A stretch of 16,948 bases of DNA from an uncultured Muribaculaceae bacterium (lineage in GTDB: Bacteria; Bacteroidota; Bacteroidia; Bacteroidales; Muribaculaceae): assembly GCA_910584735.1 (NCBI GenBank), contig CAJUBM010000064.1:1-16948 (forward strand). The letters are read 5' to 3'. Of the stretch, positions 6,077 to 14,275 are shown in pieces. The notes beneath the pieces were generated by a model. That model had not been told where the DNA came from, made no database searches, and saw nothing but the letters and a program-made list of their open reading frames with translations. A program made the translations under genes and the position numbers. Position 1 is the stretch's first letter, and each line of letters opens with the position of its first letter.

Positions 6077-8350
6077 ATGAACCCTATCAAGAAGACCATC
6101 GAGCTTCCCGACGGCCGCACTATCACCCTGGAGACAGGCAAGCTGGCCAAACAGGCCGATGGTGCCGTTGAGCTGCGTATGGGCAACACCATGCTCCTTG
6201 CTACCGTAGTCTCAGCCAAGGAAGCCGGAGAAGGAGTTGACTTTATGCCCCTCCAGGTCGATTACAAAGAAAAATTCTCATCAGCGGGACGCTTCCCCGG
6301 CGGATTCCTCAAGCGCGAAGGTCGCGCTTCCGATTACGAGGTACTCACATCGCGCCTGGTTGACCGTGTGCTGCGCCCGTTGTTCCCCGATAACTACCAC
6401 GCCGACACATTCGTGCAGATTACCATGTTCTCTGCCGACGGCGTAGAGATGCCCGATGCACTTGCCGGCCTTGCCGCCTCCGCCGCAATAGCCGTGAGCG
6501 ACATACCCTTCCACGGACCTATTTCTGAAGTACGCGTGGCCCGTGTAGACGGCAAATTCGTCATCGACCCCACCTACGAGCAGCTTGAACGTGCCGATAT
6601 GGAACTCATGGTAGGCGCCACCTACGACAATATAATGATGGTGGAAGGCGAGATGAACGAAGTATCGGAATCCGACCTCCTTGAAGCCCTCAAAGTGGCC
6701 CACGATGCCATAAAGGTGCAGTGCAAGGCACAGGAAGAACTGGCAGAGGCCGCAGGCAAAACCGTGAAACGCGAATACTGCCATGAGGTGAACGATGAGG
6801 CTCTCCGCGCCGACGTACGCGAGAAGTGCTACGAGAAGGCTTACGCCGTAGCCAAGGCAGCCTGCCCCGACAAACACTGGCGTCAGAACGCTTTCGATGC
6901 CATCTGCGAAGAATACATAGAATCGCTCCCCGAAGAGGAACGCGAAGAGAAAGCACCCCTGGTGAAGCGCTACTACCACGATGTGGAACGCGATGCCGTG
7001 CGCCGCTGCATACTTGACGAGGGTATCCGCCTGGATGGCCGCAAGACCACCGAGATACGCCCCATATGGTGCGAGGTAGACTATCTGCCCGGCCCCCACG
7101 GATCGGCAGTGTTCACCCGTGGCGAGACACAGAGCCTTTCAACCGTAACCCTCGGCACGAAGCTCGATGAGAAGATTCTCGATGACGTGCTCAACCAGGG
7201 ACGCGAACGCTTCCTCCTCCACTACAACTTCCCCCCCTTCTCCACAGGTGAGGCCAAGGCCCAGCGTGGCGTGGGACGCCGCGAGATAGGACACGGCAAT
7301 CTGGCCCACCGCGCACTCAAACGCATGCTGCCCGATGATTTCCCATATGTATGCCGCGTGGTTTCCGATATTCTGGAAAGCAACGGCTCATCTTCGATGG
7401 CAACCGTCTGCGCCGGAACTCTTGCCCTGATGGATGCAGGTGTGAAAATCAAACGTCCCGTAACGGGTATCGCCATGGGTCTTATCTCTGACGACACTTC
7501 CGACAAATATGCCGTGCTGTCTGACATCCTCGGCGACGAAGACCACCTCGGCGATATGGACTTCAAGGTAACCGGCACACGCAACGGTATCACCGCCACA
7601 CAGATGGATATCAAGTGCGACGGTCTGAGCTACGAGATTCTCGAACGCGCCCTAAACCAGGCCCGCGAAGGACGTCTCCACATACTCGACATCATAGAGC
7701 AGACTATCCCCGCTCCCCGCGAGGATTACAAGCCCCATGTACCCCGCATCGTCACCATGCTCATACCCAAAGAGCTTATCGGTGCAGTTATCGGCCCGGG
7801 CGGAAAGGTTATCCAGGGGATACAGGAGGAATCGGGAGCAACCGTATCTATCGATGAGATTCCCGAAGGTGGCTATATCGAAGTGGCTGCTGCAAACAAG
7901 GCCGCTATCGACAAGGCCCTCGAGCTTATCAACCGCATAGTCGAACTCCCCGAAGTAGATAAGGTATACACCGGTAAGGTTAAGACTATTCAGGATTTCG
8001 GCGCCTTCGTTGAATTCATGCCTAACCGCGACGGCCTGCTCCATATCTCGGAGATTTCATGGGAACGCGTTCCCGATATGGAATCGTCCGGTATAAAGGA
8101 GGGTGACGAACTCACCGTGAAACTTATTGAGATAGACCAGAAGACAGGCAAATACCGTCTGAGCCTCCGCGCACTCCAGCCCAAGCCTGAAGGATGGGTA
8201 GAACCCGCCGAGCGTCCCCGCCGTCCGCGCGGAGAACGTCCCGAACGTGGTGACCGTGGAGAAAGAGGCGACCGCGGACCACGCCGCGATTTCGACCGTG
8301 GTGATCGTAACGACCGTGACCGCGGACCACGCCGTCCCCGTCGCGATTGA
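6077..8350 (+). CDS. pnp: Polyribonucleotide nucleotidyltransferase (PNPase)
   Basis: This enzyme degrades RNA 3' to 5' by phosphorolysis, releasing nucleoside diphosphates, as a trimeric ring that can join degradosomes. The 757 residues follow family order: RNase PH-like domain 1 (about 1-230), a helical domain, RNase PH-like domain 2 (about 310-550) with the catalytic segment 'SDILGDEDHLGDMDFKVTGT', a KH domain (about 553-629) with the GxxG loop GPGG, and an S1 domain (about 630-704) starting VYTGKV. Residues about 705-757 form an Arg/Gly/Asp/Pro-rich tail not found in the E. coli enzyme; part of it is encoded by a 17-nt direct repeat (8270-8286 and 8318-8334). A TAnnTTTG box lies 37 nt upstream and a strong terminator follows. 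The coding strand is C-rich. If the proposed origin at ~14 kb is right, this highly used gene is read against fork movement. Confidence 0.98.
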   Translation: MNPIKKTIELPDGRTITLETGKLAKQADGAVELRMGNTMLLATVVSAKEAGEGVDFMPLQVDYKEKFSSAGRFPGGFLKREGRASDYEVLTSRLVDRVLRPLFPDNYHADTFVQITMFSADGVEMPDALAGLAASAAIAVSDIPFHGPISEVRVARVDGKFVIDPTYEQLERADMELMVGATYDNIMMVEGEMNEVSESDLLEALKVAHDAIKVQCKAQEELAEAAGKTVKREYCHEVNDEALRADVREKCYEKAYAVAKAACPDKHWRQNAFDAICEEYIESLPEEEREEKAPLVKRYYHDVERDAVRRCILDEGIRLDGRKTTEIRPIWCEVDYLPGPHGSAVFTRGETQSLSTVTLGTKLDEKILDDVLNQGRERFLLHYNFPPFSTGEAKAQRGVGRREIGHGNLAHRALKRMLPDDFPYVCRVVSDILESNGSSSMATVCAGTLALMDAGVKIKRPVTGIAMGLISDDTSDKYAVLSDILGDEDHLGDMDFKVTGTRNGITATQMDIKCDGLSYEILERALNQAREGRLHILDIIEQTIPAPREDYKPHVPRIVTMLIPKELIGAVIGPGGKVIQGIQEESGATVSIDEIPEGGYIEVAAANKAAIDKALELINRIVELPEVDKVYTGKVKTIQDFGAFVEFMPNRDGLLHISEISWERVPDMESSGIKEGDELTVKLIEIDQKTGKYRLSLRALQPKPEGWVEPAERPRRPRGERPERGDRGERGDRGPRRDFDRGDRNDRDRGPRRPRRD

Positions 8351-8371
8351 TAAAGACTAAGAATATTCCAA

Positions 8372-8414
8372 AGTCCGGCCATACATTATTATATAAGCAT
8401 GGCCGAGCTTTTTT
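8372..8414 (+). terminator. Rho-independent terminator after pnp
   Basis: CGGCCAT (8376-8382) pairs with ATGGCCG (8399-8405), with weaker extension outward (AGTC/AGCT) and an AT-rich loop, directly followed by six T (8409-8414). It starts about 22 nt after the pnp stop and lies before the next + strand gene, so it should insulate the two. Confidence 0.85.
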
Positions 8415-8437
8415 CATAATCACAAACCAATATTATC

Positions 8438-9235
8438 ATGAAAAAACTATTGCTTATTGTTCCGTTAGCCGCCGTATTGACTGGATGTGCCAACAAAAAC
8501 AACGCTACCTCATCTGATGCTGAAAACACAGAAGAAAAAGCACTCCTCGTCACCCCGGACCTCTCATGGGCCGATGTGAAAGGCCCCGTCAAAAAGGTCA
8601 CCATCACATCCAGCCTCGGTGAGATGAAGGAAGATTCTATAGTAGAGGCCAAAGCTGACCTGGCCGAATCAAAAATCTCATATGGATTCGACAAGGAGGG
8701 ACGTCTTACAGATTACTGTGAAAGCAGTTCCTACAACGGTGAGGAAAGCTCGTGGATCCATTTCTCGGTAGACTATGCCACCGACTCTTTAGGAACGATA
8801 AAGAACATATCGGAAGACGCAGTGATAAAGGGTGTGCCTATAAACCTCAAACGTGATGCAGCCAACTTCATAACCACGTTTGAATTTGCCAAAGACACCG
8901 ACATGGACTTCCAGCGCATAGAAAGTTATACCTGGAAAGATAGCAAGCTTGCCTCTGTAGAATCCGTAGGCTGGGAATGGTATAACAACGTGAAATATAC
9001 CTACGATGAAAACGGAAATATAGCCAGCGCCGATGAGGAAGGTGGAAGCGAAGGGGAATCTTCAAGAACCGTAACAACATACAAATATCTCGACTTCGAT
9101 AGCCACGGCAACTGGACGCGTCGCACGGTAACGTATCAGACCTCCATCGTTAGCGAATTTTCCGATAGCCCCACGGCTGAAAAAATGCCCGCCAACTACC
9201 AAATTCAAACCCGCACGATAGAGTACTTCGAATAA
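8438..9235 (+). CDS. Lipoprotein of unknown function with YD-like repeat motifs (265 aa)
   Basis: A classic lipoprotein signal peptide, MKKLLLIVPLAAVLTGC, puts the acylated Cys at residue 17. The mature start (CANKNNATSS) lacks the acidic run of surface-exported lipoproteins, so the inner leaflet of the outer membrane is the likelier place (inference). The body is acidic and beta-rich. It contains several motifs of the type 'YTYDENGNI', 'YGFDKEGRLTDY' and 'LDFDSHGNWTRR', which resemble single YD/RHS-type repeats found in Bacteroidales lipoproteins. No enzyme motif is visible. It is separated from pnp by a terminator and so is probably transcribed on its own, though I find no TAnnTTTG box in the short gap. 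It is convergent with the four-helix-bundle gene, with a long palindrome between them. Confidence 0.8.
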   Translation: MKKLLLIVPLAAVLTGCANKNNATSSDAENTEEKALLVTPDLSWADVKGPVKKVTITSSLGEMKEDSIVEAKADLAESKISYGFDKEGRLTDYCESSSYNGEESSWIHFSVDYATDSLGTIKNISEDAVIKGVPINLKRDAANFITTFEFAKDTDMDFQRIESYTWKDSKLASVESVGWEWYNNVKYTYDENGNIASADEEGGSEGESSRTVTTYKYLDFDSHGNWTRRTVTYQTSIVSEFSDSPTAEKMPANYQIQTRTIEYFE

Positions 9236-9245
9236 AGAGGAAGAA

Positions 9246-9350
9246 CCAGTAAGACGAATAGGACTTGTAGGACGGGTAAGACTTCATTAGCTTTCATCAG
9301 CTTTAATTTGAAGTCTTACCCGTCCTACAAGTCCTATTCGTCTTACCTGG
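9246..9350. repeat. Long palindrome, family B, arms built of four 9-nt units
   Basis: The arm 9250-9286 is the exact reverse complement of 9309-9345 (37 bp), extended by CCAG/CTGG with one bulged base; the spacer is 22 nt. Each arm is itself a tandem array with the pattern TARGACNNN: TAAGACGAA, TAGGACTTG, TAGGACGGG, TAAGACTTC (9250-9285). It fills the gap between two convergent genes and lies 4 nt from the stop codon of the four-helix-bundle gene. Imperfect pairing (AAGAA against TTCTT) continues outward and takes in that stop. It shares no sequence with the palindromes at 1-115 and 2294-2478. It could act as a two-way terminator, an RNA-binding target, or part of a mobile unit with the neighbouring gene. 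Confidence 0.92.
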
Positions 9351-9354
9351 CTTC

Positions 9355-9912
9355 TTACAGCTCTTTCCTCCCATTCCTGTAGGCGAGGCGCGCCCGCATC
9401 ATCTGCTCGCGGATGCCTCCCTCTCTGAGGAACTGCTCCTGCTGGCGCTCTATCATGCGCCTGAGCATGTAGGTGGCCTGGTTTATGAGCGTGATGCAGA
9501 GGTTGGCTATCTCCTCATCGGAAAGTCGAGGTAGCAGGGTCGGATATTCTGTTTCAATTCTTGAACCGCCTGCATACGAGCGCATCTCTTTATAGCGTGG
9601 ATGCGACTGCCCCCATTTCTGAAGACCACGTACACGGAGATAGTCATCATAATCTATCAGCAATTCTTCAAGACTTGCCTTGGCTACGTTGGTGAGCTTT
9701 ATCTCCGTCTCCCGCGATGTCACGGAAGCCTCGCTACCTTCGGCTATATTCTGTTTGCCGGAACGGGCGGCCTGTATCATCTGGTCGATGGTGCGGTCAT
9801 GTTTCTGCAAAAAGCGGTTCGTAAAATGATAAGTCATATCGTAGATAATCTCAACCTTACGATAAACTCTCAATTTACGATAACCACCTTTTACAGAGAG
9901 GAAACCGGCCAT
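9355..9912 (-). CDS. Four-helix-bundle protein of the S23/23S rRNA-intervening-sequence family (185 aa)
   Basis: The protein begins MAGFLSVKGGYRKLRVYRK and contains the family hallmark 'AARSGKQNIAEGS' (about 48-60), followed by 'TSRETEIKLTNVAKASLEELLIDY', the pattern of the four-helix-bundle proteins first seen as ORFs inside 23S rRNA intervening sequences. An additional C-terminal helical part (about 130-185, ending in a basic QMMRARLAYRNGRKEL) fits the longer 'four helix bundle suffix' variants of Bacteroidales. The first ATG is kept because the conserved 'YRKL..Y.K.EIIYD' segment starts at residue 11. It begins 6 nt after the leuS stop, so it is probably read from the nadA-leuS message. 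Its stop abuts the family B palindrome. Biochemical function is unknown; relatives include the accessory protein Avd of diversity-generating retroelements, which binds nucleic acid, but no retroelement is present here. Confidence 0.88.
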   Translation of the reverse strand: MAGFLSVKGGYRKLRVYRKVEIIYDMTYHFTNRFLQKHDRTIDQMIQAARSGKQNIAEGSEASVTSRETEIKLTNVAKASLEELLIDYDDYLRVRGLQKWGQSHPRYKEMRSYAGGSRIETEYPTLLPRLSDEEIANLCITLINQATYMLRRMIERQQEQFLREGGIREQMMRARLAYRNGRKEL

Positions 9913-9918
9913 AATCCG

Positions 9919-12690
9919 TCATCCGACTACGATGTTGACAATCTTGCCGGGAACAACTATAATCTTGCGCACGGTCTTCCCTTCAAGCCATTTGGCGGCA
10001 GCGGGGTCGGACAACGCTATCTTTTCAACCTCTGCGGCAGGAATATCAACCGGCACTGAGATTGTGAAACGCGGTTTGCCGTTGAACGAAACGGGATATT
10101 TCACAGAATCCTCAACGAGATATTTCTCATTCCATACGGGCCATGAGGCATCGCAAACCGTGGTTTCGTTCCCCAACTGATGCCAAAGTTCTTCGGCTAT
10201 ATGCGGCGCGAACGGAGACAGCAATACAACGAGGTCGGAAAGCACCGAGCGGTTATGCCATTTCATCTGTGTAAGCTCGTTGACACATATCATAAACGCG
10301 GCCACCGAAGTGTTATAGCTGAATGCCTCTATATCGGAAGATACCTTCTTTATGAGTTTGTGGATTGATTTCAATGCCTCAGCCGAGGGTTCATCGTCCG
10401 TTACAAGCCACTGATCACCTTTCCAGAACAAGTTCCACAGTTTGCGTAGGAAACGGTTAACGCCATCGATACCATTTGTATCCCACGGTTTCGACTGTTC
10501 TACCGGTCCGAGGAACATCTCATACAGACGCAGGGTGTCGGCGCCGTAACGCTCTACTATATCATCAGGATTAACCACGTTGAACATCGATTTCGACATT
10601 TTCTCAACAGCCCATCCACAGATATATTTTCCATCCTCAAGCACGAACTCGGCATCCTCATATTCCGGGCGCCACTTGCGGAACGCGTCAAGGTCGAGTA
10701 TATCATTCGACACAATGTTGACATCCACATGTATCGGCGTGGTATCATATTGTTTGCGCAGACCGGCTGATACAAATGTGTTGGTATCCTTTATACGGTA
10801 CACGAAGTTGCTGCGTCCCTGTATCATACCCTGGTTAACGAGCTTGCGGAAAGGTTCGGGCTCGCATACCTTTCCGAGGTCGTAGAGGAACTTGTTCCAA
10901 AAACGAGAGTATATAAGGTGTCCCGTGGCATGTTCCGTCCCGCCCACATAAAGGTCTACCTGACGCCAGTAGCCGTTAGCCTCCTCAGATACGAGAGCTT
11001 CGTTGTTACGTGGATCCATATAGCGCAGATAATAAGCCGACGAACCGGCAAAGCCCGGCATCGTATTTAGCTCGAGCGGCCAACCCTCCTCGGTCTTCCA
11101 ATCCTTGGCACGACCCAACGGGGGTTCGCCGCTCTCGGTGGGAAGATATTTGTCTATCTCTGGAAGCTGAAGGGGTAGTTTTTCCAACGGAAGAACATGG
11201 GGTATCCCATCCTTATAATATACAGGGAAAGGTTCGCCCCAATAACGCTGGCGCGAGAATATGGCATCACGCAGACGGTAATTTACTTTCACACGTCCTA
11301 TTCCCTTCTCCTCTATAAATTTCTTTGTAGCGGCGATGGCGTCCTTCACTTCCATACCGTTTAGATTAAGTTCCGGTCCTTCGGAATTAACCATCTTTCC
11401 CTCCTTTGCATCGAAACTCTCCTCCGACACATCGGCACCCTCTATAAGAGGAATTACAGGTAGATTGAAATGGCGCGCAAATGCGTAGTCGCGGCTGTCA
11501 TGGGCAGGAACCGCCATAATGGCGCCCGTGCCATACCCGGCCAACACATAGTCGCTGACCCATACGGGTATCTTTTTACCTGAAAGAGGATTCACGGCAT
11601 AGGCTCCGGTGAACACACCGCTCACCTTCTTATCCATAAGGCGTTCACGCTCGGTCTTACGCTTTACCTCCGCACGATATTCCTCAACGGCACCGCGCTG
11701 TTCATCCGTGGTAAGCATATCCACGTACTTGCTCTCCGGGGCAAGCACCATGAAGGTGACGCCGAACACCGTGTCGGCACGTGTTGTAAAGATGGTCATC
11801 TCCACATCCGAGCCATCTACCTTGAACTGCATCTCCGCACCCTCTGAACGTCCTATCCAATTGCGCTGCGTCTCCTTTATGGAATCGGACCATTCAAGTT
11901 TTTCCAGATCGTCAAGCAAACGCGGAGCATAGGCGCTCACGCGCAGGCACCACTGATACATCAGCTTCTGCTCTACCGGGTAGCCGCCACGTACCGATAC
12001 CCCCTCGCTTACTTCATCGTTGGCAAGGACGGTTCCCAGCTTGGGACACCAGTTCACCATGGTATTGCCGAGGTAGGCTATACGGTAGTTCATCAACACA
12101 TCTGATTTCTCCTTTTCCGACATAGCGTCCCATTCGGCGGCCGTAAATTCAAGATGCTTGCTTTCAGCGGCACGTACGCCCTCTGTTCCTCGAATCTTGA
12201 AGTTTTCCACAAGTTTCTCCACAGGGAGCGCACGTTGCGCGTCAAGGTCGTAATAATGCCCGAACATCTGAATGAACGCCCACTGCGTCCACTTATAATA
12301 TTCGGGGTCGCAGGTGCGTATCTCCCTATCCCAGTCGTAACAGAAACCGATACGGTCAAGCTGCGAGCGGTAACGGGCTATATTCTCCGATGTGGTTTTC
12401 TCAGGATGCTGACCCGTCTGTATGGCATACTGCTCGGCAGGGAGGCCGTAGGCATCGTAACCCATCGGATGAAGCACGTTGAAACCTTTCTGACGCTTGT
12501 AACGCGCGAAAATATCAGAGGCTATATAGCCCAACGGATGCCCTACATGCAGCCCTGCCCCCGAGGGATAGGGAAACATGTCGAGTACATAATATTTAGG
12601 TTTATCCTTATCAACGGCCACGCGATAAGTGCCGTCCTGTTTCCAGCGCTGCTGCCAGCGCTGCTCTATATCTTTATGATTATATTCCAT
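9919..12690 (-). CDS. leuS: Leucyl-tRNA synthetase
   Basis: A class I aminoacyl-tRNA synthetase that charges tRNA-Leu with leucine in the cytoplasm. The 923 residues are full length for a bacterial LeuRS with the editing insertion. The HIGH-type motif is HVGH (48-51, in 'YPSGAGLHVGH'), and the KMSKS motif is intact at 697-701. The CP1 editing domain (about 225-420) carries the Thr-rich 'TIFTTRADTVFG' and the 'GTGAIMAVPAHDSRD' segment with its conserved Asp. 'YLRYMDPRN' and 'YVGGTEHATGHLIYSRFW' are standard catalytic-core blocks. The C-terminal anticodon-binding and tail domains are present. It starts 19 nt after nadA ends and is followed 6 nt later by the four-helix-bundle gene, indicating one transcription unit. 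In the proposed replication map it is co-directional with the leftward fork. Confidence 0.98.
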   Translation of the reverse strand: MEYNHKDIEQRWQQRWKQDGTYRVAVDKDKPKYYVLDMFPYPSGAGLHVGHPLGYIASDIFARYKRQKGFNVLHPMGYDAYGLPAEQYAIQTGQHPEKTTSENIARYRSQLDRIGFCYDWDREIRTCDPEYYKWTQWAFIQMFGHYYDLDAQRALPVEKLVENFKIRGTEGVRAAESKHLEFTAAEWDAMSEKEKSDVLMNYRIAYLGNTMVNWCPKLGTVLANDEVSEGVSVRGGYPVEQKLMYQWCLRVSAYAPRLLDDLEKLEWSDSIKETQRNWIGRSEGAEMQFKVDGSDVEMTIFTTRADTVFGVTFMVLAPESKYVDMLTTDEQRGAVEEYRAEVKRKTERERLMDKKVSGVFTGAYAVNPLSGKKIPVWVSDYVLAGYGTGAIMAVPAHDSRDYAFARHFNLPVIPLIEGADVSEESFDAKEGKMVNSEGPELNLNGMEVKDAIAATKKFIEEKGIGRVKVNYRLRDAIFSRQRYWGEPFPVYYKDGIPHVLPLEKLPLQLPEIDKYLPTESGEPPLGRAKDWKTEEGWPLELNTMPGFAGSSAYYLRYMDPRNNEALVSEEANGYWRQVDLYVGGTEHATGHLIYSRFWNKFLYDLGKVCEPEPFRKLVNQGMIQGRSNFVYRIKDTNTFVSAGLRKQYDTTPIHVDVNIVSNDILDLDAFRKWRPEYEDAEFVLEDGKYICGWAVEKMSKSMFNVVNPDDIVERYGADTLRLYEMFLGPVEQSKPWDTNGIDGVNRFLRKLWNLFWKGDQWLVTDDEPSAEALKSIHKLIKKVSSDIEAFSYNTSVAAFMICVNELTQMKWHNRSVLSDLVVLLSPFAPHIAEELWHQLGNETTVCDASWPVWNEKYLVEDSVKYPVSFNGKPRFTISVPVDIPAAEVEKIALSDPAAAKWLEGKTVRKIIVVPGKIVNIVVG

Positions 12691-12709
12691 CGGATGATTA
12701 TTGTCTAAA

Positions 12710-13642
12710 TTACGAAAGTGAGAGCATGCGCTCTATCGGACGCACTGCCTTCGCGGCAATCTCCGGGTCTACCTCTATGGCCGGCGACAGATCGCGCAGA
12801 CAGTCGCGCAGCTTCTCCATGGTGTTCAGCTTCATGAAAGAGCAGTTGTTGCATGCACATCCTGCCTCTTCAGGGGGAGCGGGAATGAATTCCTTATCGG
12901 GACATTCCTTGCGCATCTGATGGAGGATGCCGCTCTCGGTCACCACGATGAAACGTTTCGCCTCAGATGTCTTGGCGAAATCAAGCAATGCCTTTGTGGA
13001 ACCCACCTTGTCGGCCACCAGCAATAGCGGTTTCTTACACTCGGGATGGGCCAATACAAGTGCATCGGGATATTCCTTCTTCAACTCAAGGAGTTTCTCA
13101 AGGGAGAACTGTTCATGCACGTGGCATGCCCCGTCCCAAAGGAGCATCTCACGCCCGGTAACGGAGTTTATATAATTTCCTAAATTACGGTCGGGACCGA
13201 ATATTATCTTTGCATCCCCGGGAAGTGATTCCACAACCTTGCGGGCATTGGAGGAAGTGACAACAACATCCGTGAGAGCTTTGACGGCTGCCGATGTGTT
13301 CACATAGCTAACCACCGTATATCCGGGATGTTCCTTAATGAAAGCTTCAAACTCATCGGCCGAACATGAATCGGCGAGAGAACATCCGGCAGCCGGGTCG
13401 GGGACAAGAACCGTTTTGTCGGGACACAGAATCTTTGCTGTCTCCCCCATGAAATGCACACCGCACATTACTATCACCTTATTCGGCAGAGTCCGCGCTA
13501 TCTGGGCCAAGGCGAGTGAATCACCGATGAAGTCGGCCACATCCTGTATCTCGCCCTGTTGGTAGTAATGGGCGAGTATCACGGCGTCACGTTCCTTTTT
13601 CAGACGCAGCACCTCATCGCGCAAGGAGTTTTCAACATTCAT
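12710..13642 (-). CDS. nadA: Quinolinate synthase A
   Basis: NadA condenses iminoaspartate with dihydroxyacetone phosphate to quinolinate, the precursor of NAD, using a [4Fe-4S] cluster. The 310-residue protein has the three expected cluster cysteines by position: Cys87 (in AAGCSLADSC), Cys173 (in DGACHVH) and Cys267 (last Cys of CACNNCSFM). 'ILAHYYQ', 'DFIGDSLALA', 'HPEC' and 'VTESGILH' are family substrate-site blocks. The CxCxxC at 262-267 also recalls the CxxCxxC of the E. coli enzyme. nadB and nadC are not in the window, so the usual NAD biosynthesis cluster is broken up here. It heads the nadA-leuS cluster and its leader region lies in the proposed origin. The start is the only sensible ATG, just before the AT-rich gap. 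Confidence 0.96.
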   Translation of the reverse strand: MNVENSLRDEVLRLKKERDAVILAHYYQQGEIQDVADFIGDSLALAQIARTLPNKVIVMCGVHFMGETAKILCPDKTVLVPDPAAGCSLADSCSADEFEAFIKEHPGYTVVSYVNTSAAVKALTDVVVTSSNARKVVESLPGDAKIIFGPDRNLGNYINSVTGREMLLWDGACHVHEQFSLEKLLELKKEYPDALVLAHPECKKPLLLVADKVGSTKALLDFAKTSEAKRFIVVTESGILHQMRKECPDKEFIPAPPEEAGCACNNCSFMKLNTMEKLRDCLRDLSPAIEVDPEIAAKAVRPIERMLSLS

Positions 13643-13718
13643 TTTTTATTAATTTCTATATATTTCTAAGGATTGAAAAAATTCTTTTGAAATCGAATTT
13701 CTTCTCAATAATAATAAG

Positions 13719-14273
13719 GGGTGTTGATAGCAGTGATAACTTTTCAATGAGAAATTTGCATTTCATGGTTATCAAATTCCATACGTTGCTTATCAATATA
13801 TTATCAACAGTTGCTACGCATGGTTATCAGTCGTTTAACATTGTTATCAACACCATGTTAATAAGTTGCAAAGTTAGCAACTTTCCTCTAATTCTGCTAT
13901 TAATAACTTCTTAAAACAGTGTGTAAAAACGTGTGAAATCTTCTTTTCCTTATATTTGGCTTTTGTATGGAAGAGATTATACATTGTTCATTGTCAGATT
14001 TCCAAAAATAAACAGGGTAATCTATTTTTCCACTTTCCACACACTTATCAACAAGTTATTGGTAACTGTTATTTTTGACATGGATGGCGGCAGGATGGAT
14101 TGAAAGTTTATTACTTACATAAATAAGTATGCACTTACTCGCTATTCACATCTATAAAATGGTTATCAACACTGTTAATAATATGTTATCAACAGTTTAA
14201 TTTGTTGGTTTATAATGATTAATCATAGTTATAAACATTATGTTGATAACGGTTGTCAATACAGTGTTGAAAA
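13719..14273. other. Probable chromosomal replication origin (oriC)
   Basis: This gene-free AT-rich stretch holds six exact copies of TTATCAACA, one mismatch from the DnaA box TTATCCACA. On + they start at 13801, 13844, 14045, 14163 and 14186; on - the copy covers 14241-14249. Near matches are TTATCAAAT (13769), TTATCAATA (13790), TTATCAGTC (13824) and CTTTCCACA (14033) on +, and TGTTGATAG (13721-13729 area), CAGTGATAA (13731), TGTTAATAA (13856 and 14173) and TGTTGAAAA (14265) on -. Boxes fall in two clusters around a box-poor AT-rich middle (about 13890-14030) that could be the unwinding element. Strand G/C bias changes sign here while gene orientation does not. dnaA is absent from the window. 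The alternative, a DnaA-titration or regulatory cluster, does not explain the skew change. Confidence 0.78.
13869..13876 (-). promoter_or_regulatory. Possible -7 promoter box for nadA-leuS, inside the origin
   Basis: Read on the minus strand, CAAAGTTA becomes TAACTTTG, an exact match to TAnnTTTG and identical to the pnp box. It lies about 227 nt upstream of the nadA start, so a message from here would have a long leader crossing several DnaA-type boxes. The expected -33 TTTG is not visible. A nearer, non-consensus promoter cannot be excluded. Confidence 0.38.
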
Positions 14274-14275
14274 AC

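Noticed and set aside
6281..7099. 272-codon minus-strand ORF inside pnp
   Set aside because: Antisense shadow of an unmistakable PNPase; its His/Tyr/Gly-rich composition is what the reverse of GC-rich codons gives.
9246..9350. CRISPR-like array from the 9-nt TARGACNNN units
   Set aside because: Units are far too short, there are no regular spacers, and no cas genes are present. It is a tandem repeat inside an inverted repeat.
13687..13914. 75-codon + strand ORF in the AT-rich gap
   Set aside because: Its sequence is dictated by repeated TTATCAACA boxes and AT-rich DNA; no protein signature.
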